From Demequina pelophila (GTDB lineage Bacteria; Actinomycetota; Actinomycetes; Actinomycetales; Demequinaceae), in contig NZ_BBLY01000007.1 in assembly GCF_000971175.1 (NCBI RefSeq), forward strand, positions 62,001 through 126,000: DNA of 64,000 bases, in the 5' to 3' direction. Position 1 is the first letter of the stretch. Each line of letters begins with the position of its first letter. This document shows, one piece after another, positions 26,287 through 33,764 of this stretch. The notes beneath the pieces are model-generated. The model did not search any database, was not told where the DNA came from, and saw only the letters and a list, made by a program, of their open reading frames with translations. Made by a program: the position numbers and the translations under genes.

Positions 26287-27831
26287 TTACTTCTCGGCGT
26301 CCGCGGCGGCGGTGTCCGCAGCCTCGGCGTCCGCGGCGGCGGCCTTCTTGGTGGTCTTGCGCGCGCGGGTGGTCTTCGCGGGCTTCTTGGCGGGGGCCTC
26401 CTCGGCGGGGGCCTCGGCGGCCTCCTCCGCGGGCGCCTCGACGCTGCCCTCACCAGAGACCTCAACAACCTCGATGGTCTCCTCGACGGTCTCAACCACC
26501 TCGACGACCTCGGCGGCGGCCTCGGCCTCGGCGGCCTCCTCGCCCTTCTCGTCCTCGAGCGAGCCGATGACGCCGGACAGGTCCACGGCCGCACCGTTGG
26601 TGTCGACCACGGTGGCGCGGCGCAGGGCGAAGGCGGTGGCCTTCGAGCGCGCGACCTCGGACACCATCGCGGGCATCTGGCCGGCCTTCTCGACCTGGCC
26701 GATGAAGGTGCCCGGGTCCATCTGGTACTGGCGGGCGGCGTTGAGCAGGTAGTCCAGGAGCTCGGACTGCTCGACCTCGATCGAGAGGTCCTCGGCGAGC
26801 TGGTCGAGGATGATCTGCGTGCGCAGGGCCTTCTTGGCTTCCTCGGTCACCTCGGCGCGGTGCTCGTCGTCCTCGAGGCGGTTCTCGTTCTCGAGGTGCG
26901 CGTGGACCTCGGACTCGATGACCTTCTTGGGCAGCTCGAAGTCGGCGGCGTCGGCGAGGAGCTCGAGGAGCTTCTCGCGGGCCTCCATGGCCTGGTTGTT
27001 GGCCTTGATGCGCTTGGCCTGGCCCTCGAGGTCCTCGCGGAGCTCGGCGAGCGTGTCGAACTCGGAGGCGAGCTGGGCGAAGTCGTCGTCCGCCTCGGGC
27101 AGCTCGCGGGTCTTGACGGCGGTCACCTTGACGGTGATCTGCGCGGTCTCGCCGGCGTGGTCGCCCGCCGCGAGCGGACCCTCGTAGGTGGTCTCCTCGT
27201 CGGCCGAGAGGCCGGTGACGGCCTCGTCGAGGCCCTCGAGCATGTTGCCGGCACCGATCTGGTAGGAGGTGCCCTGCACGTTGTCGATGGTCTCGCCGTC
27301 GATGACCGCGGCGAGGTCGAGCGTCACGAAGTCGCCGTCGGCGGCGGGGCGGTCCACGGACACCAGGGTGCCGAAGCGCTCGCGGAGCGCGTCGAGGCGC
27401 TCGTCCACGTCGGCCTCGGAGACGTCGGCGGGCTCGATCTCGACCTTGAGGTCGGCGGCGGCGGGGAGCTTCACCTCGGGGCGAACCTCGACGGTGGCGA
27501 CGAACTCGGCGCCCTCGTCACCCTCGACCGAGCCGGGGACCTTGGTGACCTCGACCTCGGGCTGGCCGAACGGACGGATGTCCTGCTCGCGCACGGCCTC
27601 CGAGTACCAGCCGGCCAGGCCGTCGTTGATCGCGTGCTCGATGATCGCGCCCTTGCCCACGCGCTGCTCGAGGACCTTCGCCGGCACCTTGCCCTTGCGG
27701 AAGCCGGGGATCTGCACCTGCTTGCCCACGTGCTCGTAGGCGTGCTTCATGCTGTCGGCGAGGTCAGCCTCGGTGAGGGAGACCGTGAGCTTGACGGTCG
27801 TGGCGTCGATCTTCTCGAGGGCGCTGGTCAC
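26287..27831 (-). CDS. tig: Trigger factor (ribosome-associated chaperone, PPIase)
   Basis: A 514-aa protein. Ribosome-binding N-domain with the signature loop IPGFRKGKVPAKVLEQR (about residues 40-57); FKBP-type PPIase domain near 155-240 (VDRPAADGDFVTLDLAAVIDGE); C-terminal helical chaperone arms to about residue 430. An unusual tail of some 80 residues is Glu/Val/Ala-rich, then basic (EEAPAKKPAKTTRARKTTKK), then acidic Ala-rich. The GTG start at 27831 has CAGGAGTACGTA upstream. A GGGACGATGC copy is about 112 bp upstream. Confidence 0.95.
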   Translation of the reverse strand: MTSALEKIDATTVKLTVSLTEADLADSMKHAYEHVGKQVQIPGFRKGKVPAKVLEQRVGKGAIIEHAINDGLAGWYSEAVREQDIRPFGQPEVEVTKVPGSVEGDEGAEFVATVEVRPEVKLPAAADLKVEIEPADVSEADVDERLDALRERFGTLVSVDRPAADGDFVTLDLAAVIDGETIDNVQGTSYQIGAGNMLEGLDEAVTGLSADEETTYEGPLAAGDHAGETAQITVKVTAVKTRELPEADDDFAQLASEFDTLAELREDLEGQAKRIKANNQAMEAREKLLELLADAADFELPKKVIESEVHAHLENENRLEDDEHRAEVTEEAKKALRTQIILDQLAEDLSIEVEQSELLDYLLNAARQYQMDPGTFIGQVEKAGQMPAMVSEVARSKATAFALRRATVVDTNGAAVDLSGVIGSLEDEKGEEAAEAEAAAEVVEVVETVEETIEVVEVSGEGSVEAPAEEAAEAPAEEAPAKKPAKTTRARKTTKKAAAADAEAADTAAADAEK

Positions 27832-28042
27832 TACGTACTCCTGAATGTGGGGGTATCGGGCCCGCGGGGCGCGGAATGCTCCCGCTGGACGGGCAACCCG
27901 CCTATCGTACCCGCCGCACGCACGGCGCCCAATTCGAAGCGGGGGACGATGCACGGGCCGGGTTGCGCTCGCTCCCGGCACGGCGCCGCGGAAGGGGCGG
28001 GTTCCGCGCCTAGGCTGGCGAGCATCGTCCCAAGGAGGCCCG

Positions 28043-28438
28043 ATGCTCGCCGCCGCTCTCGTCCTCGCCGCGCTGGCCGCGCTGGTGCACGTGGCGATCT
28101 TCTGGCTCGAGTCCGTCGCGTGGATGCGGCCGGAGACGCGCGCGGTGTTCGGGATCCGCACGGAGCACGATGCCCGGGTCACCCGTCCGCTCGCCTTCAA
28201 CCAGGGGTTCTACAACCTGTTCCTCGCGCTGATCGCGGTCGTGGGCGTGGTGTTCACCGCCGCGGGATGGCGCGATGCGGGGCTGGCGCTGGTGCTGGCG
28301 GGCTGTGGCGCGATGGCCGCGGCCTCCGTGGTGCTGGTGGTCTCGGGCGGGCGGCGCTATCTGCGCGCCGCCGCGGTCCAGGCGGTCGCTCCCCTGCTGG
28401 CGGTGGCGCTCACCGTCGCCGCGGTCCTCAACGGTTGA
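28043..28438 (+). CDS. DUF1304 membrane protein
   Basis: A 131-aa protein with four transmembrane helices. Family features are AALVHVAIFWLESVAW at the N-terminus, AFNQGFYNLFLA after helix 1, and a GRRYLRAAAVQAVAPLLA block before the last helix. Function unknown. CAAGGAGGCCCG before the ATG is an ideal ribosome-binding site; a GCATCGTCCC motif sits immediately before it, inside the 5' leader. Its stop lies 11 bp from the left edge of the tRNA-Pro-associated islet. Confidence 0.8.
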   Translation: MLAAALVLAALAALVHVAIFWLESVAWMRPETRAVFGIRTEHDARVTRPLAFNQGFYNLFLALIAVVGVVFTAAGWRDAGLALVLAGCGAMAAASVVLVVSGGRRYLRAAAVQAVAPLLAVALTVAAVLNG

Positions 28439-28449
28439 GCCGCATCGTC

Positions 28450-28464
28450 CCGTCGGGGTGACAG
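28450..28464 (+). repeat. Candidate attachment site, left copy
   Basis: CCGTCGGGGTGACAG, identical over 15 nt to 30119-30133, the 3' end of the tRNA-Pro gene plus 3 flanking bases. Direct repetition of a tRNA 3' end is the hallmark of tyrosine-recombinase integration. The enclosed 1.7 kb carries only defence/TA-type genes. Confidence 0.6.
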
Positions 28465-28471
28465 TTCGGGC

Positions 28472-29059
28472 TCACAGCAGGATCTCCAGTGCCGCCCGGA
28501 TCGCCGGCCGCGCATTGGGGAACGATGCGGCCATCGCGAGGAGCGCCGACGGGTTGCTCTCTCGAGTGCGCAGCCATCGCTTCAACGCCTCGATAGCGAG
28601 GTCCGCGCCCCAGTCATGGCGCAGTCGGAACGAGTCGATGATCGTCCGCTCCGCCGAGTAGAGGCCGATCAGAAGTCCGCCGGGCAGGCGGTGCTCGCCA
28701 CGCCCGATGTCGAAAGTTACCGCGTCAAATCGATGCCACACGATCGGAGCCGTCGGCGCCTCGATCGGGTGCGTCCCGCGTGGGATCGCGATGTGGGAGC
28801 GGGTGGGGATCTCGTCGGCCAGCTCGTGTAAGGCGAGAGCCGAGAGCAGGCAGAGCGTCGCTTGCGGACGCTTGGCGGCGATCGCCATCCACGCCGCCGT
28901 CGTGTCGTCAGCCGCACCGGCACGCAGGAAAAGCCCCGGCGCGATGCGCGCGTACTCCCCTGCGCCAGTCAAGGCCCGAAGCTGATGACGGGTGATCCCG
29001 TGAGCCGCGAGCGAGCCGTAGTCGAGCGTCGTGGGATGAGCAGATGGATCCACGCTCAC
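28472..29059 (-). CDS. Orphan AbiEi-family antitoxin-like protein
   Basis: A 195-aa protein resembling type IV toxin-antitoxin AbiEi. The N-terminus has a winged-helix pattern (YGSLAAHGITRHQLRALTGAGEYARIAPGLFL), then LCLLSALALHELADEIPTRSHIAIPRG and a C-terminal part with AERTIIDSFRLRHDWGADLAIEALKRWL. No AbiEii nucleotidyltransferase gene is adjacent, so it is an orphan. The GTG start at 29059 follows GGGAGGGGGGGC; an upstream TTG at 29092 is less likely. It lies inside the islet bounded by the tRNA-Pro repeat. Confidence 0.7.
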   Translation of the reverse strand: MSVDPSAHPTTLDYGSLAAHGITRHQLRALTGAGEYARIAPGLFLRAGAADDTTAAWMAIAAKRPQATLCLLSALALHELADEIPTRSHIAIPRGTHPIEAPTAPIVWHRFDAVTFDIGRGEHRLPGGLLIGLYSAERTIIDSFRLRHDWGADLAIEALKRWLRTRESNPSALLAMAASFPNARPAIRAALEILL

Positions 29060-29135
29060 GCCCCCCCTCCCGACGAAATCCGGAACAGACAAAGCCTATC
29101 TGTGACGATTTCCGTTGAACCAGGTGGCAATGCGA

Positions 29136-29510
29136 TCAATCGGCTGGGGCGTCGAAGGCAGTGTCGAGGAGCCCCCGGAGCATGTCGCGCAGTTCCGGTC
29201 GGTGGGAGTACATCTCAAGTCGCGCAACGGCAACGTCGTAGCATTCGGCATCGACCCGCGAGCCGACCACCCAAACCACGACGATCGAACCGTCGGATTC
29301 GACGCGGTAGACGATGCGGTACTGGCGGTTGCCAACGACGAGCTTGCGCAGCCCGGTGAGGTTCCCCGAAGCGCGAGAGCCGAGGGGTGCGCCGCGCTGT
29401 TCGGGCAGATCCTTGAGCTTGTTCAGGCCGCTCACGACGAGCTTGCGGGCGGACCCGTCGAGCGCGCGGACGTCGTCCTGCGCCTCGGGGGTCAGGATGA
29501 TGGTTGCCAA
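29136..29510 (-). CDS. RelE/ParE-family toxin
   Basis: A 124-aa protein. The fold pattern is typical: an initial strand (ATIILTPEAQDDVRAL), helix with GLNKLKDLPEQRG, then LRKLVVGNRQYRIVYRVESDGSIVVVWVVGSR, the RelE/ParE core with basic residues and RIVYRV. It extends some 25 residues past the core. TTG at 29510 is the best start, with GAAAGG 7 nt upstream. It lies 22 nt after the antitoxin stop. Probable mRNA interferase or gyrase inhibitor; which is not visible. Confidence 0.75.
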   Translation of the reverse strand: MATIILTPEAQDDVRALDGSARKLVVSGLNKLKDLPEQRGAPLGSRASGNLTGLRKLVVGNRQYRIVYRVESDGSIVVVWVVGSRVDAECYDVAVARLEMYSHRPELRDMLRGLLDTAFDAPAD

Positions 29511-29532
29511 GGTGCGGCCTTTCGGCGTGACG

Positions 29533-29823
29533 TCAGTCGTCGAGGTCGATGCCAAGCTCGACGGCGAACTCCTCCAGGCTCTTTCGGCCAGCGCCGTCGT
29601 CGGTCGCGATACGGGTGAGGGCTACCGCGAGCAGGCGCATGTCCTCCTCCCGTTCGGCGATGCGGTCGAGCTGCTCCATGTCGGCCATCGGCACGATGGC
29701 GACGGAGGGTTCGTTGTTCTTGAGCACGACAACGCGGTTGCCGTCGGCGACTCGGGCCGTGATGCTGGCGAAGTCACGGGCCGCCTTCGTCGCGCTGACG
29801 AGATCACGCGTATCGGTCTTCAT
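29533..29823 (-). CDS. Phd/YefM-type antitoxin
   Basis: A 96-aa antitoxin preceding the toxin gene. The N-terminal DNA-binding part is MKTDTRDLVSATKAARDF, followed by the Phd/YefM core NRVVVLKNNEPSVAIVPMADME; the C-terminal part (LLAVALTRIATDD...ELGIDLDD) is the likely toxin-binding segment. GAGGAGGTTTCC is a strong ribosome-binding site. Palindromic and direct repeats at 29936-29970 are the likely autoregulatory operator. Confidence 0.8.
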   Translation of the reverse strand: MKTDTRDLVSATKAARDFASITARVADGNRVVVLKNNEPSVAIVPMADMEQLDRIAEREEDMRLLAVALTRIATDDGAGRKSLEEFAVELGIDLDD

Positions 29824-30118
29824 GGAAACCTCCTCGCTCGCGGCACCCAGCCGCGAGGCGAACACCCGGCACCCGGCCGGGGTGGAGCGAAAGCCTCGGC
29901 ACCTGGCCGGGACGTGGAGGGCACCTGGCCCAAGCCCATACGCATCACCATACGCATGATCATGCGCATTGTCGAGGAATCTCGATGAGCAGGCACTGCC
30001 ACGACAACGCGACATCCGCAGGCCGCCGGCGATCGCCACAAAGATGAGTAAACGATGACCTGGTCATGTTTCACGTCCAATGATGGTCGTGGGAACTCAC
30101 GAGTTACCAGGACTTTCA
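29824..30118. other. Low-GC region upstream of TA pair
   Basis: About 295 bp without a convincing gene. Bases 30061-30120 are about 50% G+C by hand count and 29941-30000 about 55%, far below the surroundings. Imperfect GGCACCTGGCCGGG units repeat at about 29869-29930. This fits imported DNA. Confidence 0.5.
29936..29970 (-). promoter_or_regulatory. Toxin-antitoxin operator with CGCATGATCATGCG palindrome
   Basis: CGCATGATCATGCG (29953-29966) is a perfect 14-bp palindrome preceded by two direct CATACGCAT units (29937-29945 and 29949-29957). It lies about 130 bp upstream of the antitoxin start in an AT-richer stretch, as expected of a Phd/YefM-type operator. Confidence 0.55.
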
Positions 30119-30133
30119 CCGTCGGGGTGACAG
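30119..30133 (+). repeat. Candidate attachment site, right copy (tRNA-Pro 3' end)
   Basis: CCGTCGGGGTGACAG overlaps the last 12 bases of the tRNA-Pro gene, including the discriminator base. It is the exact direct repeat of 28450-28464, 1669 bp away. Confidence 0.6.
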
Positions 30134-30195
30134 GATTTGAACCTGCGACCCTCTGCTCCCAAAGCAGATGCGCTACCAAGCTGCGCTACACCCCG
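30122..30195 (-). tRNA. tRNA-Pro (anticodon TGG)
   Basis: A 74-nt cloverleaf on the minus strand: acceptor CGGGGTG/CACCCCG with discriminator A, D-stem GCGC/GCGC, anticodon stem TCTGC/GCAGA with loop TTTGGGA (anticodon TGG), T-stem GCAGG/CCTGT with loop TTCAAAT. CCA is not encoded. Its 3' end is the right copy of the direct repeat. Confidence 0.95.
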
Positions 30196-30272
30196 TGGCC
30201 CCCGAACAGGGGGCGCTGTTCCCCGCATCGGCGGGGCTCGGCTACTCTAGTACGCGCCGCGCAGGCGGCGAT

Positions 30273-30346
30273 GCGGGTGTAGCTCAATGGTAGAGCCTCA
30301 GTCTTCCAAACTGATTACGCGGGTTCGATTCCCGTCACCCGCTCCA
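30273..30346 (+). tRNA. tRNA-Gly (anticodon TCC)
   Basis: Acceptor GCGGGTG/CACCCGC, D-stem GCTC/GAGC, anticodon stem TCAGT/ACTGA with loop CTTCCAA (anticodon TCC), T-stem GCGGG/CCCGT with loop TTCGATT. CCA is encoded at 30344-30346. It is divergent from tRNA-Pro. Confidence 0.95.
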
Positions 30347-30350
30347 TGAC

Positions 30351-30378
30351 GAAGGCCCCCTCCGCGGAGGGGGCCTTC
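30351..30378 (+). terminator. Terminator after tRNA-Gly
   Basis: GAAGGCCCCCTCC and GGAGGGGGCCTTC form a perfect 12-13 bp stem around GC, 5 nt after the tRNA end. Confidence 0.8.
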
Positions 30379-30517
30379 GGCGTCTCGGCTCTGCGGCGCG
30401 GTCAGACCCGTCGGCCCGCCGGCCCCCATTGCTGTGGTGGTAGATGCGCGCACGCTTTCGCACAGAGTCGTGCGCGGATCTACCACCAGCACCCCAACGC
30501 GAGGGCGCCCGCCCCCG

Positions 30518-31465
30518 TCAGGCGGAGGCCGCGCTCAGCGCCTCGAGCTCCTCCGCAGACAGCACCAGCGTCATCGAGGCGACCAGCGGCGCCAGCTGGT
30601 CGAGCGTGCGCGCCGAGGCGATGGGGGCGACCACCGTCGGCTGATCCCGCAGCCACGCCAGCGCGACCGCCGCCACGTGGGCGTCGTGCGCGGCGGCGAT
30701 GCGGTCGAGCTCCGCGAGCACGCGTCGGCCGCGCGCATCGAGGTACGCGCCCGCAGCCGCGGCGCGCCGGCTGTCGACCACCGCATCGTCCCGGTACTTG
30801 CCCGTGAGGAAGCCCTTCGCGAGCGACCAGTACGGCAGCACGCCCAGGCCGTGGCGCTCCGCGGCGGCGCGCAGCTCGCCCTCGAAGCCGCGCTCGACCA
30901 GGTTGTAGTGAGGCTGGAGGGCGACGGGCCGGTGGAGGCCGTCGCGATCGGCGATCGCGCACCACTCGTCGATGCGGGCGGCCGTGTAGTTGGAGATGCC
31001 GATCTCCCGCACCAGGCCGTCGTCGACCAGCGCGGAGAACGCCGCGGCCGTCTCCTCGAGCGGCGTGTCGGGGTGGTCGAAATGCGCGTAGTAGAGGTCG
31101 ATCCGATCCGTCCGGAGGCGCGCAAGGCTGGCCTCGGCCGCGGCGCGCACGGTGGCCGCGCCGAGCCCCGTGAACTCGGGGTGCTCGCTCACCTTCGTCG
31201 CGACGAGGACGTCGTCACGGCGACCGCGCGCGGCGAGCCACTCCCCGATCACGGTCTCGGACTCGCCGCCCGAGTTGCCGGGCGCCCACGCCGAGTAGAC
31301 GTCGGCCGTGTCGACCAGGCGCCCGCCGCCGGCGACGAACGCGTCGAGGATGGCGAAGGAGTCGTCGCGGTCGGCGGTCCAGCCGAACACGTTCCCACCA
31401 AGCGCCAGGGGCGCGTCGGTCAGGTCGAGGGTTCCGAGTGCGGAGGCGATCTGCTCAGTGGTCAT
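30518..31465 (-). CDS. Aldo/keto reductase family oxidoreductase
   Basis: A 315-aa NADPH-dependent (beta/alpha)8-barrel enzyme. The catalytic tetrad is visible: Asp and Tyr in DTADVYSAW, Lys in LVATKVSEH, His in YYAHFDHPD. ISNYTAARIDEW and VLPYWSLAKGFLTGKYR are family blocks. LGRWxxA-type C-terminal cofactor residues appear in VAPIASARTLDQL. Substrate unknown. A GGGACGATGC copy (31493) lies 28 bp upstream of the ATG, and another is inside the gene at 30783 (loop YRDDAVV). Confidence 0.88.
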   Translation of the reverse strand: MTTEQIASALGTLDLTDAPLALGGNVFGWTADRDDSFAILDAFVAGGGRLVDTADVYSAWAPGNSGGESETVIGEWLAARGRRDDVLVATKVSEHPEFTGLGAATVRAAAEASLARLRTDRIDLYYAHFDHPDTPLEETAAAFSALVDDGLVREIGISNYTAARIDEWCAIADRDGLHRPVALQPHYNLVERGFEGELRAAAERHGLGVLPYWSLAKGFLTGKYRDDAVVDSRRAAAAGAYLDARGRRVLAELDRIAAAHDAHVAAVALAWLRDQPTVVAPIASARTLDQLAPLVASMTLVLSAEELEALSAASA

Positions 31466-31619
31466 GCGGGCTCCTGTCGGGTAGCGGGCCCCGGGACGAT
31501 GCGATGGTCCGGGAAGCCTGGGTCGTTCAGTGTCGTCGAGGGAGTGGGGTGCCGGCGCGGAAGGTCGGCGCCGATGCGGCGGCCGGGTCGAGTGCCGGAG
31601 GCCCGGGTGCGGGCGCTCG

Positions 31620-32036
31620 CTAGAAGAGCCCGATCACCACGCCCGCAAGCGCGAGGCCCGCAGTGTCGTGCGCCGCATCGATGAGCGTGATGCCGGGGTG
31701 GCGCAGCGCGAAGCCGTTGTGGAGCGCATGGGCCCCGCCGCGGAACACCAGGCCGATGAGCGCGCCCAGCACGAGGCCGCCGGCCCAGTCGTCGATGCCG
31801 AGTCCGTTCATGAGCACGGCCAGGAGGATCACGCCCAGGGCGTTCGCGACAATGGTGCCGCCGAAGGCGACGCCCATGCTCGCGCCCTCCATGTCCTCGC
31901 GCGTCATCCCGTTGAGGCGCTGCCACAGCGGAAACAGACCCACCGGCGAGTACCACCAGAAGCCGAGCGCGAAGGCCGCGAGGAACGCCACGAGCACGGC
32001 GATCCAGTTGACGTCCGCGAGCGAGAGCCAGTCCAT
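31620..32036 (-). CDS. DUF1761 membrane protein
   Basis: A 138-aa protein with four transmembrane helices. NWIAVLVAFLAAFALGFWWYSP at the N-terminus and a GGAHALHNGFALRHPGITLIDAAHD block before the last helix are typical. Function unknown. TAGTCT is 7 nt upstream of the start, indicating a leaderless transcript. A copy of the 55-nt repeat lies just upstream. Confidence 0.8.
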   Translation of the reverse strand: MDWLSLADVNWIAVLVAFLAAFALGFWWYSPVGLFPLWQRLNGMTREDMEGASMGVAFGGTIVANALGVILLAVLMNGLGIDDWAGGLVLGALIGLVFRGGAHALHNGFALRHPGITLIDAAHDTAGLALAGVVIGLF

Positions 32037-32067
32037 GAGGCCGAGACTACGAGGCGAAACGACAACC

Positions 32068-32122
32068 CTCTACCCCTCAGGCGCAGCAACCTCGCGAAAG
32101 CGACCACCACCTACCCATTCCG
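32068..32122 (+). repeat. 55-nt dispersed repeat, copy 3
   Basis: CTACCCCTCAGGCGCAGC followed by AACCTCGCGAAAGCGACC and ACCACCTACCCATTCCG. Two or three differences from copies 1 and 2. It is intergenic between two minus-strand genes and no endonuclease-like gene is attached to it. Confidence 0.8.
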
Positions 32123-32203
32123 GATGGGGCGGGGGGCGGGGGCCGGGCGGGGCCGAGCTGGGCAGCGGGGTCGGGGGCCGGGCGGGGCCGGGCGGCGGGG
32201 GGC

Positions 32204-32662
32204 TCAGCCCTCGACGGCCGCGGCGATCTCCTCGAGGTCCGTGTCGAGCGCCTTGCGGGTCGCCTTCATCCCCGCCTTCCCGAACAGCAGCCATCCCACG
32301 CGCTGCGCCGGACCGGGGTGGGGCGTCTCGGCGGTGAAGCTCACCCGCAGGAGGGTGCCCTCGCCGTCGGGGATGAGCGTGAAGATGGTCTCGTACTCGG
32401 TGCCGCGGTTCTCGGCCACCACCACGGTGCGGTGCGGCGCGTCGACCTCGGCGACCTCCATGACCTCGTCGGCCTCGCGGCCGAACATGCGGCGCGTCTC
32501 CCGCCAGCGCACGCCCGGCTCGTAGCCGTCGCCCTCGAGCCGCTGGATCGCGACGATCGCGCTCATCACGTCGGCCGCGCCGTCGAGGTCCGTGACCACC
32601 TTCCAGACCGCCTCGGGCGACGCCTCGATGCGCCGCTCGGTCTCGATCCGATGCCCTGACAT
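32204..32662 (-). CDS. SRPBCC family protein (polyketide cyclase-like)
   Basis: A 152-aa START/Bet v1-like protein: RRIEASPEAVWKVVTDLDGAAD, then GVRWRETRRMFGREADEVMEV, TEYETIFTLIPDGEGTLLRVSF and a C-terminal helix. The fold binds hydrophobic ligands; the ligand is unknown. GAGGGGGAGCG precedes the ATG. It is in the same direction as a second, distinct SRPBCC-like gene upstream. Confidence 0.75.
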   Translation of the reverse strand: MSGHRIETERRIEASPEAVWKVVTDLDGAADVMSAIVAIQRLEGDGYEPGVRWRETRRMFGREADEVMEVAEVDAPHRTVVVAENRGTEYETIFTLIPDGEGTLLRVSFTAETPHPGPAQRVGWLLFGKAGMKATRKALDTDLEEIAAAVEG

Positions 32663-32718
32663 CGCTCCCCCTCGGTCCGTTGCCTCGGCCCCAGGCTAGC
32701 CCCGGCGCGCGCCCGGCC

Positions 32719-33195
32719 TCAGACCCGGACGGCGAAGTGCCGCGCCAGGTCCCCGATGTCGGCCTTGAGCCGCACGGTCCCGCCCAGCGAGAAGAACGTG
32801 GCGATCGCGCTGCGCATCGCACGCTCCGCGAGCGTCGGCTGCGGCTTGTACACGTGGAAGACGCGCCGCACGTGCGTGCCCTCGGCCGTCTCCTCGAGGA
32901 AGGTGGTCACGGTGAACTCGCCGTCGGGCCCCACCCGCTCCTGGACCAGCCGGGTATAGGGCTCCGCCTCGAGGGTGGTGAGGCGGATGACGTTGGGTTC
33001 GGCGCCCGCGTCGCGCTCGCTGAACTGCATGACGTGCCCCAGCTCCCCCGGCTGGCCCTCCTCGGTCACCGCCTGGATCACCATGGAGAACACCTCGACC
33101 CGCAGGTCCGGTTCTGTCAGGCACCGCCATACGTCCTTCGCGGTCGCGGGGATGGTCCCCTCCCGCTCGACGGACATATCCAGCGCCCCTGCCAT
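32719..33195 (-). CDS. SRPBCC-like protein
   Basis: A 158-aa protein with the same general helix-grip layout: VEREGTIPATAKDVWRCLTEPDL, ELGHVMQFSERDAGAEPNVIRL, FTVTTFLEETAEGTHVRRVF and a long C-terminal helix. Sequence similarity to the downstream gene is only structural by eye. GGGGAGGAATC precedes the ATG. An internal ATG (MSVEREG) 18 nt later is an alternative start. The two genes are 56 bp apart and probably co-transcribed. Confidence 0.65.
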   Translation of the reverse strand: MAGALDMSVEREGTIPATAKDVWRCLTEPDLRVEVFSMVIQAVTEEGQPGELGHVMQFSERDAGAEPNVIRLTTLEAEPYTRLVQERVGPDGEFTVTTFLEETAEGTHVRRVFHVYKPQPTLAERAMRSAIATFFSLGGTVRLKADIGDLARHFAVRV

Positions 33196-33671
33196 GATTC
33201 CTCCCCGCGGCGGAGCGACGAACGCGCCCCATCAGCCCACCGTAGTGCGCACGCGACCAAAGTTGCAGGTTGGCGCCGCCGGGCCGGCGGACACGCCGCG
33301 GTCGAGGGACGATGCACGGTCCGGCCCGGGGTCCAGGGTCGGCCAGGGATCCACGCAGCCGCCGCGAGGGGTGGGCGGGCGGGCCCGCCGCCTCGCGTCC
33401 GCGCGAGCGGGCCCGCCCACCCCCACGGGTGCCGCCCCCCGCGGGCACCCCTGGCACCTCCTACGCTACGAAGGCAGCCACGGTGCGGGTATCCCCATTT
33501 GTGGGGGAAGGGCATGCACCGGATCGGACACCGGCGCCCGCACGTCACGAATCGGGCGGCGGTACCGCGTGAGGTGCGCCACACGCACCCGTTCCCCTGG
33601 TCGACCAGGGGGTTGCCGCACGACTCGCGGCGCCGCTAGGCTCGCGTTATCCGCACCGGAGGGCACCCACG
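33196..33671. other. 476-bp intergenic region with stable hairpins
   Basis: No gene was seen. It holds a GGGACGATGC copy at 33306, a large inverted repeat (about 33368-33387 with 33407-33424, GGGCCCGC core), a second hairpin GGGTGCC/GGCACCC at 33427-33450, and a small CCCC/GGGG hairpin near 33491-33509. The promoter of the leader-cysK operon (TAGGCT near 33636) lies at its right end. Confidence 0.5.
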
Positions 33672-33764
33672 ATGAGCATCGAGAGCCGCGCATTCGCCGC
33701 CGCCTCTGCCGTCGTCGCACGCCCCGCCGCGCGCTCGTGCGCCTGCGGCTGCTGCTGTCTGTAG
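33672..33764 (+). CDS. Polycysteine leader peptide upstream of cysK
   Basis: A 30-aa frame (MSIESRAFAAASAVVARPAA, then RSCACGCCCL) with GGAGGGCACCCACG before its ATG. Five of the last eight residues are Cys, directly before the stop. This is the design of cysteine-responsive attenuator uORFs described in mycobacteria: when cysteinyl-tRNA is scarce, ribosomes stall and downstream expression rises. It ends 127 bp before cysK. A small hairpin CCGATCC-GA-GGATCGG at about 33780-33795 follows. The regulatory role is inferred from position and content. Confidence 0.75.
   Translation: MSIESRAFAAASAVVARPAARSCACGCCCL

Noticed and set aside
30273-30346. tRNA-Gly as a second integration site
   Set aside because: I found no direct repeat of its 3' end to the right; a terminator and ordinary genes follow.
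33368-33450. Large hairpin region as a riboswitch for cysK
   Set aside because: It lies upstream of the probable promoter and leader peptide, is purely GC-rich stems, and matches no riboswitch I recognise.
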